Of a DNA stretch of 64,000 nt, positions 55,087 to 64,000 are shown piece by piece; position 1 is the first letter of the stretch, and the number at the start of each line of letters is the position of its first letter. Source of the stretch: Mangrovibacter phragmitis. Lineage in GTDB: Bacteria; Pseudomonadota; Gammaproteobacteria; Enterobacterales; Enterobacteriaceae. Made by a program: the position numbers and the translations under genes. The notes beneath the pieces are model-generated. The model searched no databases and was not told where the DNA came from. It saw only the letters and a program-made list of their open reading frames with translations. Location of the stretch: contig NZ_LYRP01000001.1 of the NCBI RefSeq assembly GCF_001655675.1, forward strand, positions 434,001 through 498,000, in the 5' to 3' direction.

Positions 55087-55956
55087 ATGAACATGCTGGA
55101 CAAAATTCAGTCTCAACTGGAACATCTTAGCAAGTCGGAGCGAAAAGTTGCCGAAGTAATTCTTGCTTCGCCTTCAGGTGCCATGCACTCGAGTATTGCC
55201 ACTCTTGCCAGCGAGGCGGGCGTGAGCGAACCGACAGTAAACCGTTTCTGCCGCCGCCTGGAAACACGCGGGTTTCCCGACTTCAAGTTACATCTTGCCC
55301 AGAGCCTTGCCAGCGGGACCCCTTATGTCAACCGTAATGTCGATGAAGACGATACGGTTGAAGGGTATACAGCCAAAATTTTCGAATCAGCCATGGCAAA
55401 TCTGGACCATGTGCGCCAACAACTTGATATGCAGGCGGTTAACCGCGCCGTAGACCTTCTTACCCAGGCAAAACGCATTGCATTTTTCGGGTTGGGCTCA
55501 TCGGCAGCCGTTGCGCACGATGCCATGAACAAGTTTTTTCGTTTTAATGTCCCGGTCATCTATTCCGACGATATTGTTGTTCAGCGCATGAGTTGCATGA
55601 ATTGTAGCGAAAATGACGTTGTTGTGCTGATTTCTCATACTGGTCGCACCAAAAATCTGGTCGAGCTCGCACAACTGGCTCGTGAAAACGATGCCATCGT
55701 CTTATCAATCACAACCAGCGGCTCTCCACTTTCCTGGGAATCAACACTTGCAATTCTGTTGGATGTTCCTGAGGATACCGATATTTATATGCCAATGGTT
55801 TCACGGCTTGCACAACTTACTGTGATTGATGTTCTGGCAACCGGTTTCATTTTGCGCCGTGGCGCAAAATTCAGGGATAACTTGAAGAGAGTCAAAGAAG
55901 CCCTGAAAGAATCGCGGTTTGATAAAGGTTTGATGGTACCCGGTGATCAGCATTGA
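55087..55956 (+). CDS. hexR: HexR, RpiR-family repressor of central carbon genes
   Basis: 289 residues. An RpiR-type helix-turn-helix (about 1-77, with ATLASEAGVSEPTVNRFCRR-like sequence) and a SIS sugar-phosphate-binding domain (about 125-255: FFGLGSSAAVAHDAMNKFFR, VLISHTGRTKNLVELAQLAR). It senses KDPG and represses zwf, edd-eda and related genes, so its place between zwf and pykA is functional as well as conserved. The ATG at 55087 gives MNMLDKIQSQLEHLSKSERK. Confidence 0.96.
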   Translation: MNMLDKIQSQLEHLSKSERKVAEVILASPSGAMHSSIATLASEAGVSEPTVNRFCRRLETRGFPDFKLHLAQSLASGTPYVNRNVDEDDTVEGYTAKIFESAMANLDHVRQQLDMQAVNRAVDLLTQAKRIAFFGLGSSAAVAHDAMNKFFRFNVPVIYSDDIVVQRMSCMNCSENDVVVLISHTGRTKNLVELAQLARENDAIVLSITTSGSPLSWESTLAILLDVPEDTDIYMPMVSRLAQLTVIDVLATGFILRRGAKFRDNLKRVKEALKESRFDKGLMVPGDQH

Positions 55957-56079
55957 AATTATAACTAAAGCTGTATCAGTCGGTTCGTTCGGTTAATGTT
56001 GTCTTTGCGTTACCAGGCGTGCAGAAATACCGGGTTTTATTCACGCAACACCAAGTTGTTTCAGTCAACGGAGTAATAA

Positions 56080-57522
56080 ATGTCCAGACGGCTACGTAGA
56101 ACCAAAATTGTCACCACGTTAGGCCCGGCAACTGATCGCGATAATAACCTTGAAAAAATTATCGCGGCAGGCGCTAACGTTGTGCGCATGAACTTCTCTC
56201 ATGGCACCGCCGAAGATCACCAGATGCGTGCAGATAAAGTACGCGAAATAGCAGCCAAACTGGGGCGCCATGTGGCTATTCTTGGCGACCTCCAGGGGCC
56301 AAAAATTCGTGTGTCCACGTTTAAAGAAGGCAAAGTCTTTCTTAATATCGGCGATAAATTCCTGCTGGATGCGAACCTGGGTAAAGGCGAAGGCGACAAA
56401 GAACAGGTTGGTATTGACTATAAGGGCCTGCCTGCTGATGTTGTCCCGGGCGATATCCTGTTGCTTGACGATGGCCGAGTGCAGCTAAAAGTGCTGGAAG
56501 TTCAGGGGATGAAAGTCTTTACCGAGGTGACTGTCGGTGGCCCCTTGTCCAACAATAAAGGGATTAACAAACTCGGAGGGGGTTTATCTGCTGAAGCCCT
56601 CACAGAGAAAGACAAAGCTGACATTATTACTGCTGCAAAAATTGGTGTTGATTATCTCGCAGTGTCCTTCCCTCGTTGTGGTGAAGACCTGAACTATGCT
56701 CGTCGCCTGGCGCGTGATGCGGGCTGTGACGCTAAAATTTGTTCCAAAGTTGAACGTGCTGAAGCTGTCGCAACAGAAGAAGCAATGGACGACATCATTT
56801 TGGCGTCTGATGTGGTTATGGTCGCACGCGGTGATTTGGGTGTTGAAATTGGCGACCCGGAACTGGTTGGTATTCAGAAAACACTGATTCGTCGTGCCCG
56901 TAAACTTAACCGTGCAGTAATTACCGCTACGCAGATGATGGAATCGATGATTACCAACCCGATGCCAACGCGTGCTGAAGTTATGGATGTGGCTAACGCA
57001 GTGCTTGATGGCACTGATGCCGTTATGTTGTCAGCAGAAACTGCTGCCGGCCAGTATCCGGCAGAAACCGTGGCCGCAATGGCACGCGTGTGTGTCGGCG
57101 CGGAAAAAATCCCCAGCATTAACGTTTCCAAACATCGCCTTGATGTTCAGTTCGAAAATGTTGAAGAAGCCATCGCTATGTCTGCCATGTACGCGGCAAA
57201 CCACCTTAAAGGTGTGACCGCAATTATTACCATGACAGAATCCGGGCGTACAGCACTGATGACCTCACGTATCAGCTCTGGTTTGCCAATTTTCGCCATG
57301 TCACGCCATGAACGTACACTGAACCTCACCGCTCTTTATCGTGGGGTAACACCTGTGCACTTTGACAGTGAGCTTGATGGCGTTTCTGCTGCGAACGATG
57401 CCGTTAACCTGCTGCGCGATAAAGGCTACCTGATGTCTGGTGATCTGGTTATCGTTACTCAGGGTGATGTGATGAGTACTGTGGGCACCACAAATACCAC
57501 ACGCATCCTTACTGTTGAGTAA
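56080..57522 (+). CDS. pykA: Pyruvate kinase II
   Basis: 480 residues, the E. coli length. Signatures: [30 protein letters not shown], the K+/Mg2+-site [12 protein letters not shown], and the active-site [14 protein letters not shown], followed by [10 protein letters not shown]. It converts phosphoenolpyruvate and ADP to pyruvate and ATP; the AMP-activated isozyme. It follows hexR by 123 bp on the same strand with GGAGTAATA before the ATG. Confidence 0.98.
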   Translation: MSRRLRRTKIVTTLGPATDRDNNLEKIIAAGANVVRMNFSHGTAEDHQMRADKVREIAAKLGRHVAILGDLQGPKIRVSTFKEGKVFLNIGDKFLLDANLGKGEGDKEQVGIDYKGLPADVVPGDILLLDDGRVQLKVLEVQGMKVFTEVTVGGPLSNNKGINKLGGGLSAEALTEKDKADIITAAKIGVDYLAVSFPRCGEDLNYARRLARDAGCDAKICSKVERAEAVATEEAMDDIILASDVVMVARGDLGVEIGDPELVGIQKTLIRRARKLNRAVITATQMMESMITNPMPTRAEVMDVANAVLDGTDAVMLSAETAAGQYPAETVAAMARVCVGAEKIPSINVSKHRLDVQFENVEEAIAMSAMYAANHLKGVTAIITMTESGRTALMTSRISSGLPIFAMSRHERTLNLTALYRGVTPVHFDSELDGVSAANDAVNLLRDKGYLMSGDLVIVTQGDVMSTVGTTNTTRILTVE

Positions 57523-57551
57523 TATTTTCACTCTCAACTGACGCATAAAAT

Positions 57552-57573
57552 AAAGGGGCCTGAAGGCCCCTTT
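57552..57573. terminator. Terminator between pykA and lpxM
   Basis: AAAGGGGCC-TGAA-GGCCCCTTT followed by AATATTT, 29 bases after the pykA stop and facing the convergent lpxM. Confidence 0.9.
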
Positions 57574-57626
57574 AATATTTCTGCCAGACAAACAGTATGT
57601 TATCTGTGCGGACATGAAAATCTCTG

Positions 57627-58607
57627 TTACGCTTTGCCTCGCGGGAACAATTCTTTACGCCGGTAAGGTTCTGTCTCACCGGGTTTGCGTGTTTTCAGTA
57701 ATTTCAGTATCCAGGTGTACTGCTCCGGATTTGGCCCAACCAGTTTTTCCACTTCATCATTCATGCGCCGTGCAATCGTAACATCGTCTGCTTCACGCAA
57801 GTCGTCCATCGGTGGGCGCAGGTAAATATCCAGCTTATGGGTTTGTGCGTTATAAACCGGGAACATAGGAACCACGCGTGCACGGCAAACCTTCATCAAC
57901 CGCCCAATTGCAGGCAAGGTTGCTTTATAGGTAGCAAAGAAATCAACAAATTCACTTTGTTCCGGGCCGTGATCTTCATCGGGCAAGTAGTACCCCCAGT
58001 AGCCCTGCCGAACAGAACTGATAAAGGGCTTTATGCCATCATTACGTGCATGCAGCCGGCCACCAAAACGCCGCCTTACAGTGTTCCATGCAAAATCGAA
58101 TACCGGGTTACCCTGGTTATGAAACATTGCAGCCATATTGTTGCCCTGAGCCGCAAGTACCATAGCGGGTATATCGACAGCCCAGCCATGAGGTACCAGA
58201 AAAATCACATTTTCGTGCCTGGAACGCAGTTCCTCGATGATTTCCGCATGATGCCACTGAACACGTTTTTGCACATGCTCAGGGCCACGCAATGCTAATT
58301 CGGCCATCAGAACCATAGATTGTGGTGCAGTGGCAAACATCCGGTCAATGACAGCTTCACGTTCTGCTTCCGGCAAATCCGGAAAGCAATAGAATAAATT
58401 GATACGAGCCCGGCGGCGCGCCCCACCTGCTAACCGGCCTGCTTTGACCCCAATAAAGCCCAGAAAAGGATCACGTAATTTAGGCGGTACCAGCGCCAGA
58501 GCGGCAAATGCACCCACACCTAACCATGCTCCCCAGTAACGTGGATGCAGGAATGCGCGGTTAAACTCAGGGATATATTCATTATTCGCTTTTTTGCTCA
58601 TTTCCAT
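57627..58607 (-). CDS. lpxM: Lipid A myristoyltransferase
   Basis: 326 residues (E. coli 323). A late acyltransferase of lipid A: one N-terminal hydrophobic segment (about 25-42) and the HX4D/E-type catalytic motif in FLVPHGWAVDIPAM (His and Asp), then FHNQGNPVFDFAWN and YLPDEDHGPEQSEFVDFF. It adds the secondary myristoyl chain at the 3' position of lipid A at the inner membrane. The ATG at 58607 (MEMSKK) aligns with E. coli METKK; its ribosome-binding site is weak. Confidence 0.96.
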   Translation of the reverse strand: MEMSKKANNEYIPEFNRAFLHPRYWGAWLGVGAFAALALVPPKLRDPFLGFIGVKAGRLAGGARRRARINLFYCFPDLPEAEREAVIDRMFATAPQSMVLMAELALRGPEHVQKRVQWHHAEIIEELRSRHENVIFLVPHGWAVDIPAMVLAAQGNNMAAMFHNQGNPVFDFAWNTVRRRFGGRLHARNDGIKPFISSVRQGYWGYYLPDEDHGPEQSEFVDFFATYKATLPAIGRLMKVCRARVVPMFPVYNAQTHKLDIYLRPPMDDLREADDVTIARRMNDEVEKLVGPNPEQYTWILKLLKTRKPGETEPYRRKELFPRGKA

Positions 58608-58671
58608 GCCGTTATCAGCCAGTCCTCAGGATTACTTTTATTTTAGCGGGCTAAATCTACCAGATAAAAGA

Positions 58672-58701
58672 AAAGCCGGCACTTGATTAAGCACCGGCTT
58701 T
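58672..58701 (-). terminator. Terminator of mepM
   Basis: AAAGCCGG...CCGGCTTT with a partly paired inner segment, ending in CTTTTCTTTT on the minus strand, 17 bases after the mepM stop and before lpxM. Confidence 0.8.
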
Positions 58702-58717
58702 CAGGCTGGCAAACAAT

Positions 58718-60061
58718 TTAATTAAAGACTAATTGTGGTCTGATTTCACGAACCTGCGCCAGATAAGTGCGGCGATCAGCACCGGTCAGTCCTTCAGTAC
58801 GCGGAAGTTTCGCCGTCAGCGGGTTTACCGCCTGCTGGTTAATCCATACTTCAAAGTGCAGATGTGGCCCGGTTGAACGCCCGGTGTTGCCAGAAAGCGC
58901 AATACGCTCACCACGTTTCACTTTATCGCCTGGTTTCACCAGTAGTTTCTTCAGGTGCATATAGCGTGTTGTATAGGTGCGTCCATGACGAATAGCAATG
59001 TAGTTCCCCGCAGCACCATCGTGTTTGGCTACAATCACCTCGCCATCACCCACTGACAACACTGGTGTGCCCTGTGGCATCGCAAAATCCACACCACGGT
59101 GCGGGGCTATGCGCCCGGTAACCGGGTTCAGGCGGCGAGGATTAAAGTTTGATGATACCCGGAACTGGCGACTGGTCGGGAACCTTAAGAACCCTTTGGC
59201 CAGACCATTCCCATTTTGGTCGTAGAATTTGCCGTCAGCGGCACGGATAGCGAAGTAATCTTTACCACCGGTTTTCAAACGCACGCCCAATAAATGACTC
59301 TGACCACGCTTGCCATCAAGCTGTTCGCGTGAAATTAACGCAGAGAACTCATCTCCTGCTTTCAGTTTGCGGAAATCCATTTGCCACTGTAACGCTTTAA
59401 CGACATCGTTAACTTCATTGCCACTAAGCCCTGCTGCTCTTGCGCTGGCAACAAAACTGCCGCTAACTTTGCCCTTGATAACCCGGTTGACCCACTCGCC
59501 CTGCTGTACTTCAACATTGCGCTTGAAACCGTTATCAGTACGGTCATAAACACGCGTTTCGCGTCGCGAAACATCCCAGGACAATTGCTGTAAGTTACCA
59601 TCGGGGGTGAGCGTCCAGGAGAGTTGCTGGCCGATTTTGAGATTTTCCAGGTCCTTATCCGTGCTGGTTAACTGACTGATTTCTCCCATATCAATACCGT
59701 ATTGATTAAGAATACTGCTCAGCGTATCACCGGTAGAAACCACATAATCCTGAACACCATTGCTGGACGTTGTCTCATCGCTGCCATCCTGTGTCGTTGT
59801 GTCATCAGGTGGTAACGCAACATCCACATCATCTGCCGATGTTTGATCAATTGGCTCGCTGGCATCCGGCATCAGCGTATGGACGGGCTTGTTGTCATGA
59901 AGATCCAATGCTTTCACAACAGGTGTGGCATCGGGATGGTAAACATAGGGCCGCCATACGGCGACCGATAAAGTGAGTACTGTCAGGGACCCCAGCAAAA
60001 CGCGATGGGGTCTGGGCAGGCTGTTAAAAGCCATAGCGACAGAGCGGGCTATCTGTTGCAC
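58718..60061 (-). CDS. mepM: Murein DD-endopeptidase MepM
   Basis: 447 residues (E. coli 440). An N-terminal hydrophobic anchor (about 20-38), an acidic low-complexity linker, a LysM domain (about 105-150, VVSTGDTLSSILNQYGIDMG) and an M23 peptidase domain with zinc ligands in PHRGVDFAMPQG and GPHLHFEVW. It cleaves D-Ala-mDAP crosslinks to allow cell-wall growth. The GTG at 60059-60061 gives the E. coli-like MQQIARS start; a TTG two codons upstream is closer to GAGGA. Divided from znuA by 15 bases on the same strand. Confidence 0.94.
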   Translation of the reverse strand: MQQIARSVAMAFNSLPRPHRVLLGSLTVLTLSVAVWRPYVYHPDATPVVKALDLHDNKPVHTLMPDASEPIDQTSADDVDVALPPDDTTTQDGSDETTSSNGVQDYVVSTGDTLSSILNQYGIDMGEISQLTSTDKDLENLKIGQQLSWTLTPDGNLQQLSWDVSRRETRVYDRTDNGFKRNVEVQQGEWVNRVIKGKVSGSFVASARAAGLSGNEVNDVVKALQWQMDFRKLKAGDEFSALISREQLDGKRGQSHLLGVRLKTGGKDYFAIRAADGKFYDQNGNGLAKGFLRFPTSRQFRVSSNFNPRRLNPVTGRIAPHRGVDFAMPQGTPVLSVGDGEVIVAKHDGAAGNYIAIRHGRTYTTRYMHLKKLLVKPGDKVKRGERIALSGNTGRSTGPHLHFEVWINQQAVNPLTAKLPRTEGLTGADRRTYLAQVREIRPQLVFN

Positions 60062-60076
60062 GTACAAAAATCCTCG

Positions 60077-61042
60077 TTAATCTCCTTCCAGACAGCTCGT
60101 GTACTGATGAGACAAGTGGGTTAAAAACTGCATGTAGCTGTCTTTACCCAACGCGATACCACTTCCTAACGGGTCCAGGGTCCCAATGCGCACCCCTGTA
60201 CCACGGGCAACGGCCTCGACAACGGCTGGTCTGAATTGTGGTTCAGCAAAGACACACACCGCCTTTTGCTCAACCAACTCTGTTCTGATGTTATGTAAAC
60301 GCTGTGCACCCGGTTGAATTTCAGGGTTTACGGTAAAGTGCCCGAGAGATGTCAGACCGTACTGTTTTTCAAAATAACCATACGCATCATGAAAAACGAA
60401 ATACCCCTTCGTTTTCACCGGTGACAGCTCGTCTGCAATCTGCTTGTCCGTGCGGGCTAATTCTGCCTCAAATTGCTGCAGGTTTGCGTCCAGTTTGGCT
60501 TTATTTTTCGGCATAAGTTCCACTAATTTATCGTGAATTGCAACCGCTGCCAGTTTTGATATTTCAGGTGAAAGCCAGATATGCATGTTGTATTCACCAT
60601 GATGGTGATCATCATCACTATTTTCGTCCTGTTTGTCATGATGTGCAGCATCACTCTGTACATGTTCATGGTCGTGATCATCGTCATCACCACCTTTCAT
60701 GAGTAACGGTTTCACTGCTGCCAGAGTGGACAAGGCGATGTTTTTATCACCCGCCTGTTGAGCCACTGGCTTTTGCATAAAGGCCTCCATATCCGGGCCA
60801 ACCCATACCACTAAGTCACTGTTTTTTAATTTTATTATGTCACCTGGTTTCAGCGCGTAATCGTGTGCGGAAGCGCCATCCGGGAGTAATACTTCTGTCT
60901 TAGTTACTCCATCAGCAATCGCGGATGCGATAAAACCCAGTGGTTTAATTGAGGTGACAACATCGGCCTGAGCCACTACAGTGGTGCCCGCCCAAAGTGC
61001 AACTGTAAAGCCCGCGCAAAGAAATGTCTTTTTATGTAACAT
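60077..61042 (-). CDS. znuA: ZnuA, periplasmic zinc-binding protein
   Basis: 321 residues. A signal peptide (about 1-26, ending VVAQA) and the cluster A-I ZnuA fold: zinc ligands are the His of [14 protein letters not shown] (about 60), the His of NMHIWLSPE and the His of LGHFTVNPE, separated by a His/Asp-rich loop (about 116-155, DDDDHDHEH and [10 protein letters not shown]). The loop is longer than in E. coli. It captures periplasmic Zn2+ for ZnuBC. The divergent znuC lies across a Zur-type operator. No strong ribosome-binding site is seen. Confidence 0.96.
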   Translation of the reverse strand: MLHKKTFLCAGFTVALWAGTTVVAQADVVTSIKPLGFIASAIADGVTKTEVLLPDGASAHDYALKPGDIIKLKNSDLVVWVGPDMEAFMQKPVAQQAGDKNIALSTLAAVKPLLMKGGDDDDHDHEHVQSDAAHHDKQDENSDDDHHHGEYNMHIWLSPEISKLAAVAIHDKLVELMPKNKAKLDANLQQFEAELARTDKQIADELSPVKTKGYFVFHDAYGYFEKQYGLTSLGHFTVNPEIQPGAQRLHNIRTELVEQKAVCVFAEPQFRPAVVEAVARGTGVRIGTLDPLGSGIALGKDSYMQFLTHLSHQYTSCLEGD

Positions 61043-61072
61043 AATGCGTTATTCCATCATCATTCCAGCGAA

Positions 61073-61095
61073 GTTTGTGATATTATAACATTCGT
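61073..61095. promoter_or_regulatory. Zur operator between znuA and znuC
   Basis: TGTGATATTATAACATTCG is the centre of a palindrome that fits the Zur consensus GAAATGTTATANTATAACATTTC. The site is shared by the divergent znuA and znuCB, the arrangement known in E. coli, where Zn-loaded Zur represses both. Confidence 0.85.
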
Positions 61096-61118
61096 TAACT
61101 TCTGCAACGTTTAAATCC

Positions 61119-61874
61119 ATGAACAATCTTGTCTCACTGGAAAACGTGTCTGTGTCATTCGGGCAACGGCGTGTTTTATCAGATATTTCATTCTCCCTTA
61201 AGCCTGGGCGTATTCTTACGCTTTTGGGGCCAAATGGGGCCGGTAAATCCACTCTGGTGCGTGTCGTGCTGGGTCTGGTAGTTCCAGATGAAGGAAGAAT
61301 CAACCGGGACCGTGGGCTGCGTATTGGCTATGTTCCACAAAAACTCCAACTGGATGCCACTCTGCCGCTTACCGTAAGCCGGTTTTTGCGCTTACGTCCG
61401 GGGGTAAAAAAATCAGACCTGCTCCCTGCTCTGAAACGGGTTAACGCTGCTCATCTGCTTGAAGCGCCTATGCAAAAACTGTCCGGTGGGGAAAACCAAC
61501 GGGTTCTGTTAGCAAGAGCTTTAATGAATTCTCCGCAGTTATTAGTACTGGATGAACCGACCCAGGGCGTGGATGTCAACGGGCAACTGGCGCTCTATAA
61601 CCTGATTGACCAGTTACGCAAAGAACTGGATTGCGCTGTATTGATGGTTTCGCATGATCTGCACCTGGTCATGGCGAAAACCGATGATGTGCTGTGCCTT
61701 AATCATCATATTTGTTGCTCCGGCACGCCAGAAAGCGTGTCTATGCACCCAGAGTTTATCGCGATGTTTGGCACCACAGGTGCAGAGCAACTCGCGGTGT
61801 ACCGCCACCACCACAATCACCGCCATGATTTACGTGGTCGCATTGTATTACGCAAAGGGAATGGCGCTTCATGA
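61119..61874 (+). CDS. znuC: ZnuC, zinc ABC transporter ATPase
   Basis: 251 residues, the E. coli length. Walker [10 protein letters not shown] (about 37-45), signature LSGGENQRV (about 125-133), Walker [13 protein letters not shown] and the switch His in MVSHDLH. It has the His-rich tail [10 protein letters not shown] that is typical of ZnuC. It powers zinc import with ZnuB. Its stop overlaps the znuB ATG by four bases (ATGA). Confidence 0.97.
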   Translation: MNNLVSLENVSVSFGQRRVLSDISFSLKPGRILTLLGPNGAGKSTLVRVVLGLVVPDEGRINRDRGLRIGYVPQKLQLDATLPLTVSRFLRLRPGVKKSDLLPALKRVNAAHLLEAPMQKLSGGENQRVLLARALMNSPQLLVLDEPTQGVDVNGQLALYNLIDQLRKELDCAVLMVSHDLHLVMAKTDDVLCLNHHICCSGTPESVSMHPEFIAMFGTTGAEQLAVYRHHHNHRHDLRGRIVLRKGNGAS

Positions 61875-62656
61875 TAGAAATTCTGTTACCCGGCTGGATT
61901 GCGGGTGTGTTACTGGCCTGTGCGGCCGGGCCCCTGGGTTCGTTTGTTGTCTGGCGGCGGATGTCTTATTTTGGTGACACACTGGCTCACGCCTCCTTGC
62001 TGGGCGTGGCTTTTGGTTTATTGCTTAATGTCAGCCCATTCTATGCCGTTATTGCAGTAACACTGGTTCTTGCAGCAGGGTTAGTCTGGCTTGAGAAACG
62101 GCAGCATCTTGCTGTTGACACGTTGTTGGGCATTCTCGCACATAGTGCACTGTCGTTAGGCCTGGTGGTGGTCAGCCTGATGGCCAATGTCCGGGTCGAT
62201 TTAATGGCCTACCTGTTTGGTGATTTATTAGCGGTCACCCCAACAGATTTAGTGACGATTTCACTTGGCGTGTGTGTCGTTATTGGACTACTTGGCTGGC
62301 AATGGCGTAGCTTGCTGGCGATGACCATAAGCCCGGAACTGGCGTTTGTCGATGGTGTCCGTATCCAGCGGGTAAAACTGCTGCTGATGCTGGTTACCGC
62401 ACTAACGATAGGCGTTTCGATGAAGTTTGTCGGCGCTTTAATTATTACATCGTTGTTGATTATTCCGGCTGCGACTGGCCGCCGCTTTGCCCGCACACCG
62501 GAGCAAATGGCAGGTTATGCCGTACTGGTGGGCATTCTGGCGGTTACTGGCGGTCTGGCCTTTTCCGCCTTCTATGACACACCAGCCGGGCCTTCAGTGG
62601 TGTTATGTGCCGCCTGCCTGTTCATGTTCAGCATGATGAAAAAGACGGTGGTATAA
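61871..62656 (+). CDS. znuB: ZnuB, zinc ABC transporter permease
   Basis: 261 residues, the E. coli length; about eight hydrophobic helices. The ABC-3 permease signatures are [20 protein letters not shown] near the start and [20 protein letters not shown] near residue 190-210. It forms the channel of the Znu zinc importer. Translation is coupled to znuC by the ATGA overlap. Confidence 0.97.
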   Translation: MIEILLPGWIAGVLLACAAGPLGSFVVWRRMSYFGDTLAHASLLGVAFGLLLNVSPFYAVIAVTLVLAAGLVWLEKRQHLAVDTLLGILAHSALSLGLVVVSLMANVRVDLMAYLFGDLLAVTPTDLVTISLGVCVVIGLLGWQWRSLLAMTISPELAFVDGVRIQRVKLLLMLVTALTIGVSMKFVGALIITSLLIIPAATGRRFARTPEQMAGYAVLVGILAVTGGLAFSAFYDTPAGPSVVLCAACLFMFSMMKKTVV

Positions 62657-62677
62657 TTGCGGTTCCCGTGAATATAT

Positions 62678-62710
62678 AAGCCCTTGTCTGGTTTTGCCCG
62701 ACAGGGGCTT
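62678..62710. terminator. Terminator between znuB and ruvB
   Basis: AAGCCCTTGTC / GACAGGGGCTT (one G-T pair) with an 11-base loop, 22 bases after the znuB stop, between convergent genes. Confidence 0.75.
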
Positions 62711-62759
62711 TACTCTACATAGTAGTTGGTGCCGCTTTGAGAAAGCGCACCACAAGTAA

Positions 62760-63770
62760 TCAGCCGTTCTCCGGTGGTGTAATCCCGAAGTGTTGCCAGG
62801 CGCGATTTGTGGCCATACGCCCACGGGGCGTTCGTTGAATAAACCCTTGCTGGATCAGATAGGGTTCAAGAACGTCTTCAATCGTTTCGCGCTCTTCACC
62901 AATCGCTGCGGCCAGGTTATCCAGGCCGACCGGGCCACCCATAAATTTGTCGATAATCGCCAACAGTAATTTACGGTCCATATAGTCAAACCCCTGGACA
63001 TCGACATTCAGCATATCCAGAGCCTGGCTGGCAACATCAGCACTGATCACACCATTATGGCGCACTTCCGCGTAGTCTCTGACCCGGCGTAATAGCCGGT
63101 TAGCGATACGTGGTGTACCTCTTGCCCTGCGTGCCAGCTCCAGAGCTGCATCCGCCGCCATATCCAGCCCCATAAACCCGGCGCTGCGGGCGACGATATG
63201 TTGCAGGTCACTTACCTGATAAAACTCCAGGCGCTGCACTATCCCGAAACGGTCACGTAAAGGCGAAGTCAGAGATCCAGCCCGCGTGGTTGCCCCCACC
63301 AGCGTAAAGGGTGGCAAATCAATCTTGATTGAACGTGCAGCCGGCCCTTCACCTATCATAATATCCAGCTGATAGTCTTCCATTGCCGGATACAGCACTT
63401 CCTCCACCACCGGAGAAAGTCGATGGATTTCATCGATAAACAACACGTCGTTAGGTTCGAGATTAGTCAGCATCGCCGCCAGGTCGCCTGCTTTTTCAAG
63501 CACTGGTCCGGAAGTGGTACGTAAATTCACGCCCATTTCATTCGCAACGATATTTGCCAGCGTGGTTTTCCCAAGCCCCGGCGGGCCAAAAATCAACAGA
63601 TGGTCGAGCGCTTCACCACGCAAACGCGCTGCTTCAATGAAAATTTCCATCTGCTTGCGCACTTCTGGCTGGCCAATATATTCCTGCAGCATTTTAGGGC
63701 GAATAGCCCTGTCGATGTTGTCTTCCGGGCCCTGGTTGTCTGGCGAAACCAGACGGTCGGCTTCAATCAT
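62760..63770 (-). CDS. ruvB: RuvB, Holliday-junction branch-migration ATPase
   Basis: 336 residues, the E. coli length. Walker [10 protein letters not shown] (about 62-70), Walker [12 protein letters not shown] (about 110-120), sensor GATTRAG and an arginine finger in SPLRDRFG. A winged helix follows at the C-terminus. The RuvAB complex drives branch migration in recombinational repair. It lies eight bases after ruvA in the same operon. Confidence 0.98.
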   Translation of the reverse strand: MIEADRLVSPDNQGPEDNIDRAIRPKMLQEYIGQPEVRKQMEIFIEAARLRGEALDHLLIFGPPGLGKTTLANIVANEMGVNLRTTSGPVLEKAGDLAAMLTNLEPNDVLFIDEIHRLSPVVEEVLYPAMEDYQLDIMIGEGPAARSIKIDLPPFTLVGATTRAGSLTSPLRDRFGIVQRLEFYQVSDLQHIVARSAGFMGLDMAADAALELARRARGTPRIANRLLRRVRDYAEVRHNGVISADVASQALDMLNVDVQGFDYMDRKLLLAIIDKFMGGPVGLDNLAAAIGEERETIEDVLEPYLIQQGFIQRTPRGRMATNRAWQHFGITPPENG

Positions 63771-63778
63771 TATTTACC

Positions 63779-64000
63779 TCACAGCACTGCGCGCAACGCT
63801 TCACGAATCAATGTTTCACTATTCGCGCCAGATGTTGCCACTTTCGAAACCATACGGCTTGCTTCCTGAGGTTTATAACCCAAAGCCACCAGTGCAGCCA
63901 CGGCTTCAGCTTCAGCGTCATCGGCCGCGGCACTCGCGGGCGCACTCAAGACCAGATCAGCCGCAGGTGTGAACAAGTCACCGTGCATGCCTTTGAAGCG
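63779..64000 (-). CDS. ruvA: RuvA, Holliday-junction-binding subunit (C-terminal part)
   Basis: Only the last 73 codons are inside the window; the gene continues past the right edge. The visible part is the acidic flexible linker ([17 protein letters not shown]-type sequence) and domain [19 protein letters not shown], which contacts RuvB and controls its ATPase. The stop is eight bases before the ruvB start. Confidence 0.95.
   Translation of the reverse strand, partial: RFKGMHGDLFTPAADLVLSAPASAAADDAEAEAVAALVALGYKPQEASRMVSKVATSGANSETLIREALRAVL

Noticed and set aside
1-64000. CRISPR arrays, tRNA genes, insertion sequences
   Set aside because: No regularly spaced repeats, cloverleaf-like sequences, transposase motifs or IS-type terminal repeats were seen.

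Overview
The window is chromosomal DNA of a member of the Enterobacteriaceae. Gene content, order and protein lengths follow the Escherichia coli K-12 / Salmonella segment from tsaB (yeaZ) to ruvA almost gene for gene. It is not E. coli itself. It carries the second FtsI-type penicillin-binding protein next to rlmA that Salmonella has (PBP3SAL type), a RomA-like metallo-hydrolase between yobF and yebO, and extra motility genes after pphA. At the loci where E. coli has yebZ, yobA, yobB, exoX and yebE it has none of these. I cannot fix the genus from sequence alone.

Layout. 1-9.9 kb: tsaB (partial), yoaA, yoaB, yoaH, pabB-nudL, sdaA, pdeD, yoaE with an overlapping upstream ORF. 10.1-14.3 kb: manXYZ (mannose PTS), yobD, and mntP behind a yybP-ykoY manganese riboswitch. 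14.3-20.8 kb: rlmA, the FtsI paralogue, yobF-cspC, RomA-like hydrolase, yebO, mgrB, yobH, kdgR; yobF and mgrB are short genes found by reading the sequence. 21-34 kb: yebQ, htpX, prc-proQ, msrC, letA-letB (lipid transport), rsmF, yebV, yebW, pphA.

34-40.7 kb is a flagellar-regulon island absent from the K-12 locus: a chemoreceptor, a YjfB-type putative motility protein and a CHASE4-PAS-GGDEF-EAL protein. Each is preceded by a sigma-28 (FliA) promoter match with the exact 11-base spacer. Two unrecognised small genes lie among them.

40.7-45.2 kb is a decayed prophage or genomic islet at the sdsR/sraC small-RNA locus. It holds an Ail/Lom-type outer-membrane protein, a broken effector-like gene, an intact two-gene unit (glycine-zipper protein plus overlapping membrane protein, a candidate toxin-immunity pair), a truncated unknown gene, a 62-bp direct repeat and the catalytic end of a lambda-type integrase 73 bp from the sdsR terminator. 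This is the most interesting part of the window.

45.2-64 kb returns to the conserved backbone: yebY, holE, ptrB, yebF, yebG (LexA box), purT (PurR box), the Entner-Doudoroff/pentose-phosphate block eda-edd-zwf with hexR and pykA, lpxM, mepM, znuA/znuCB around a Zur site, ruvB and ruvA (partial). No tRNA, rRNA, CRISPR array or insertion sequence was seen. Family assignments rest on remembered family sequences and visible motifs, not on database searches.
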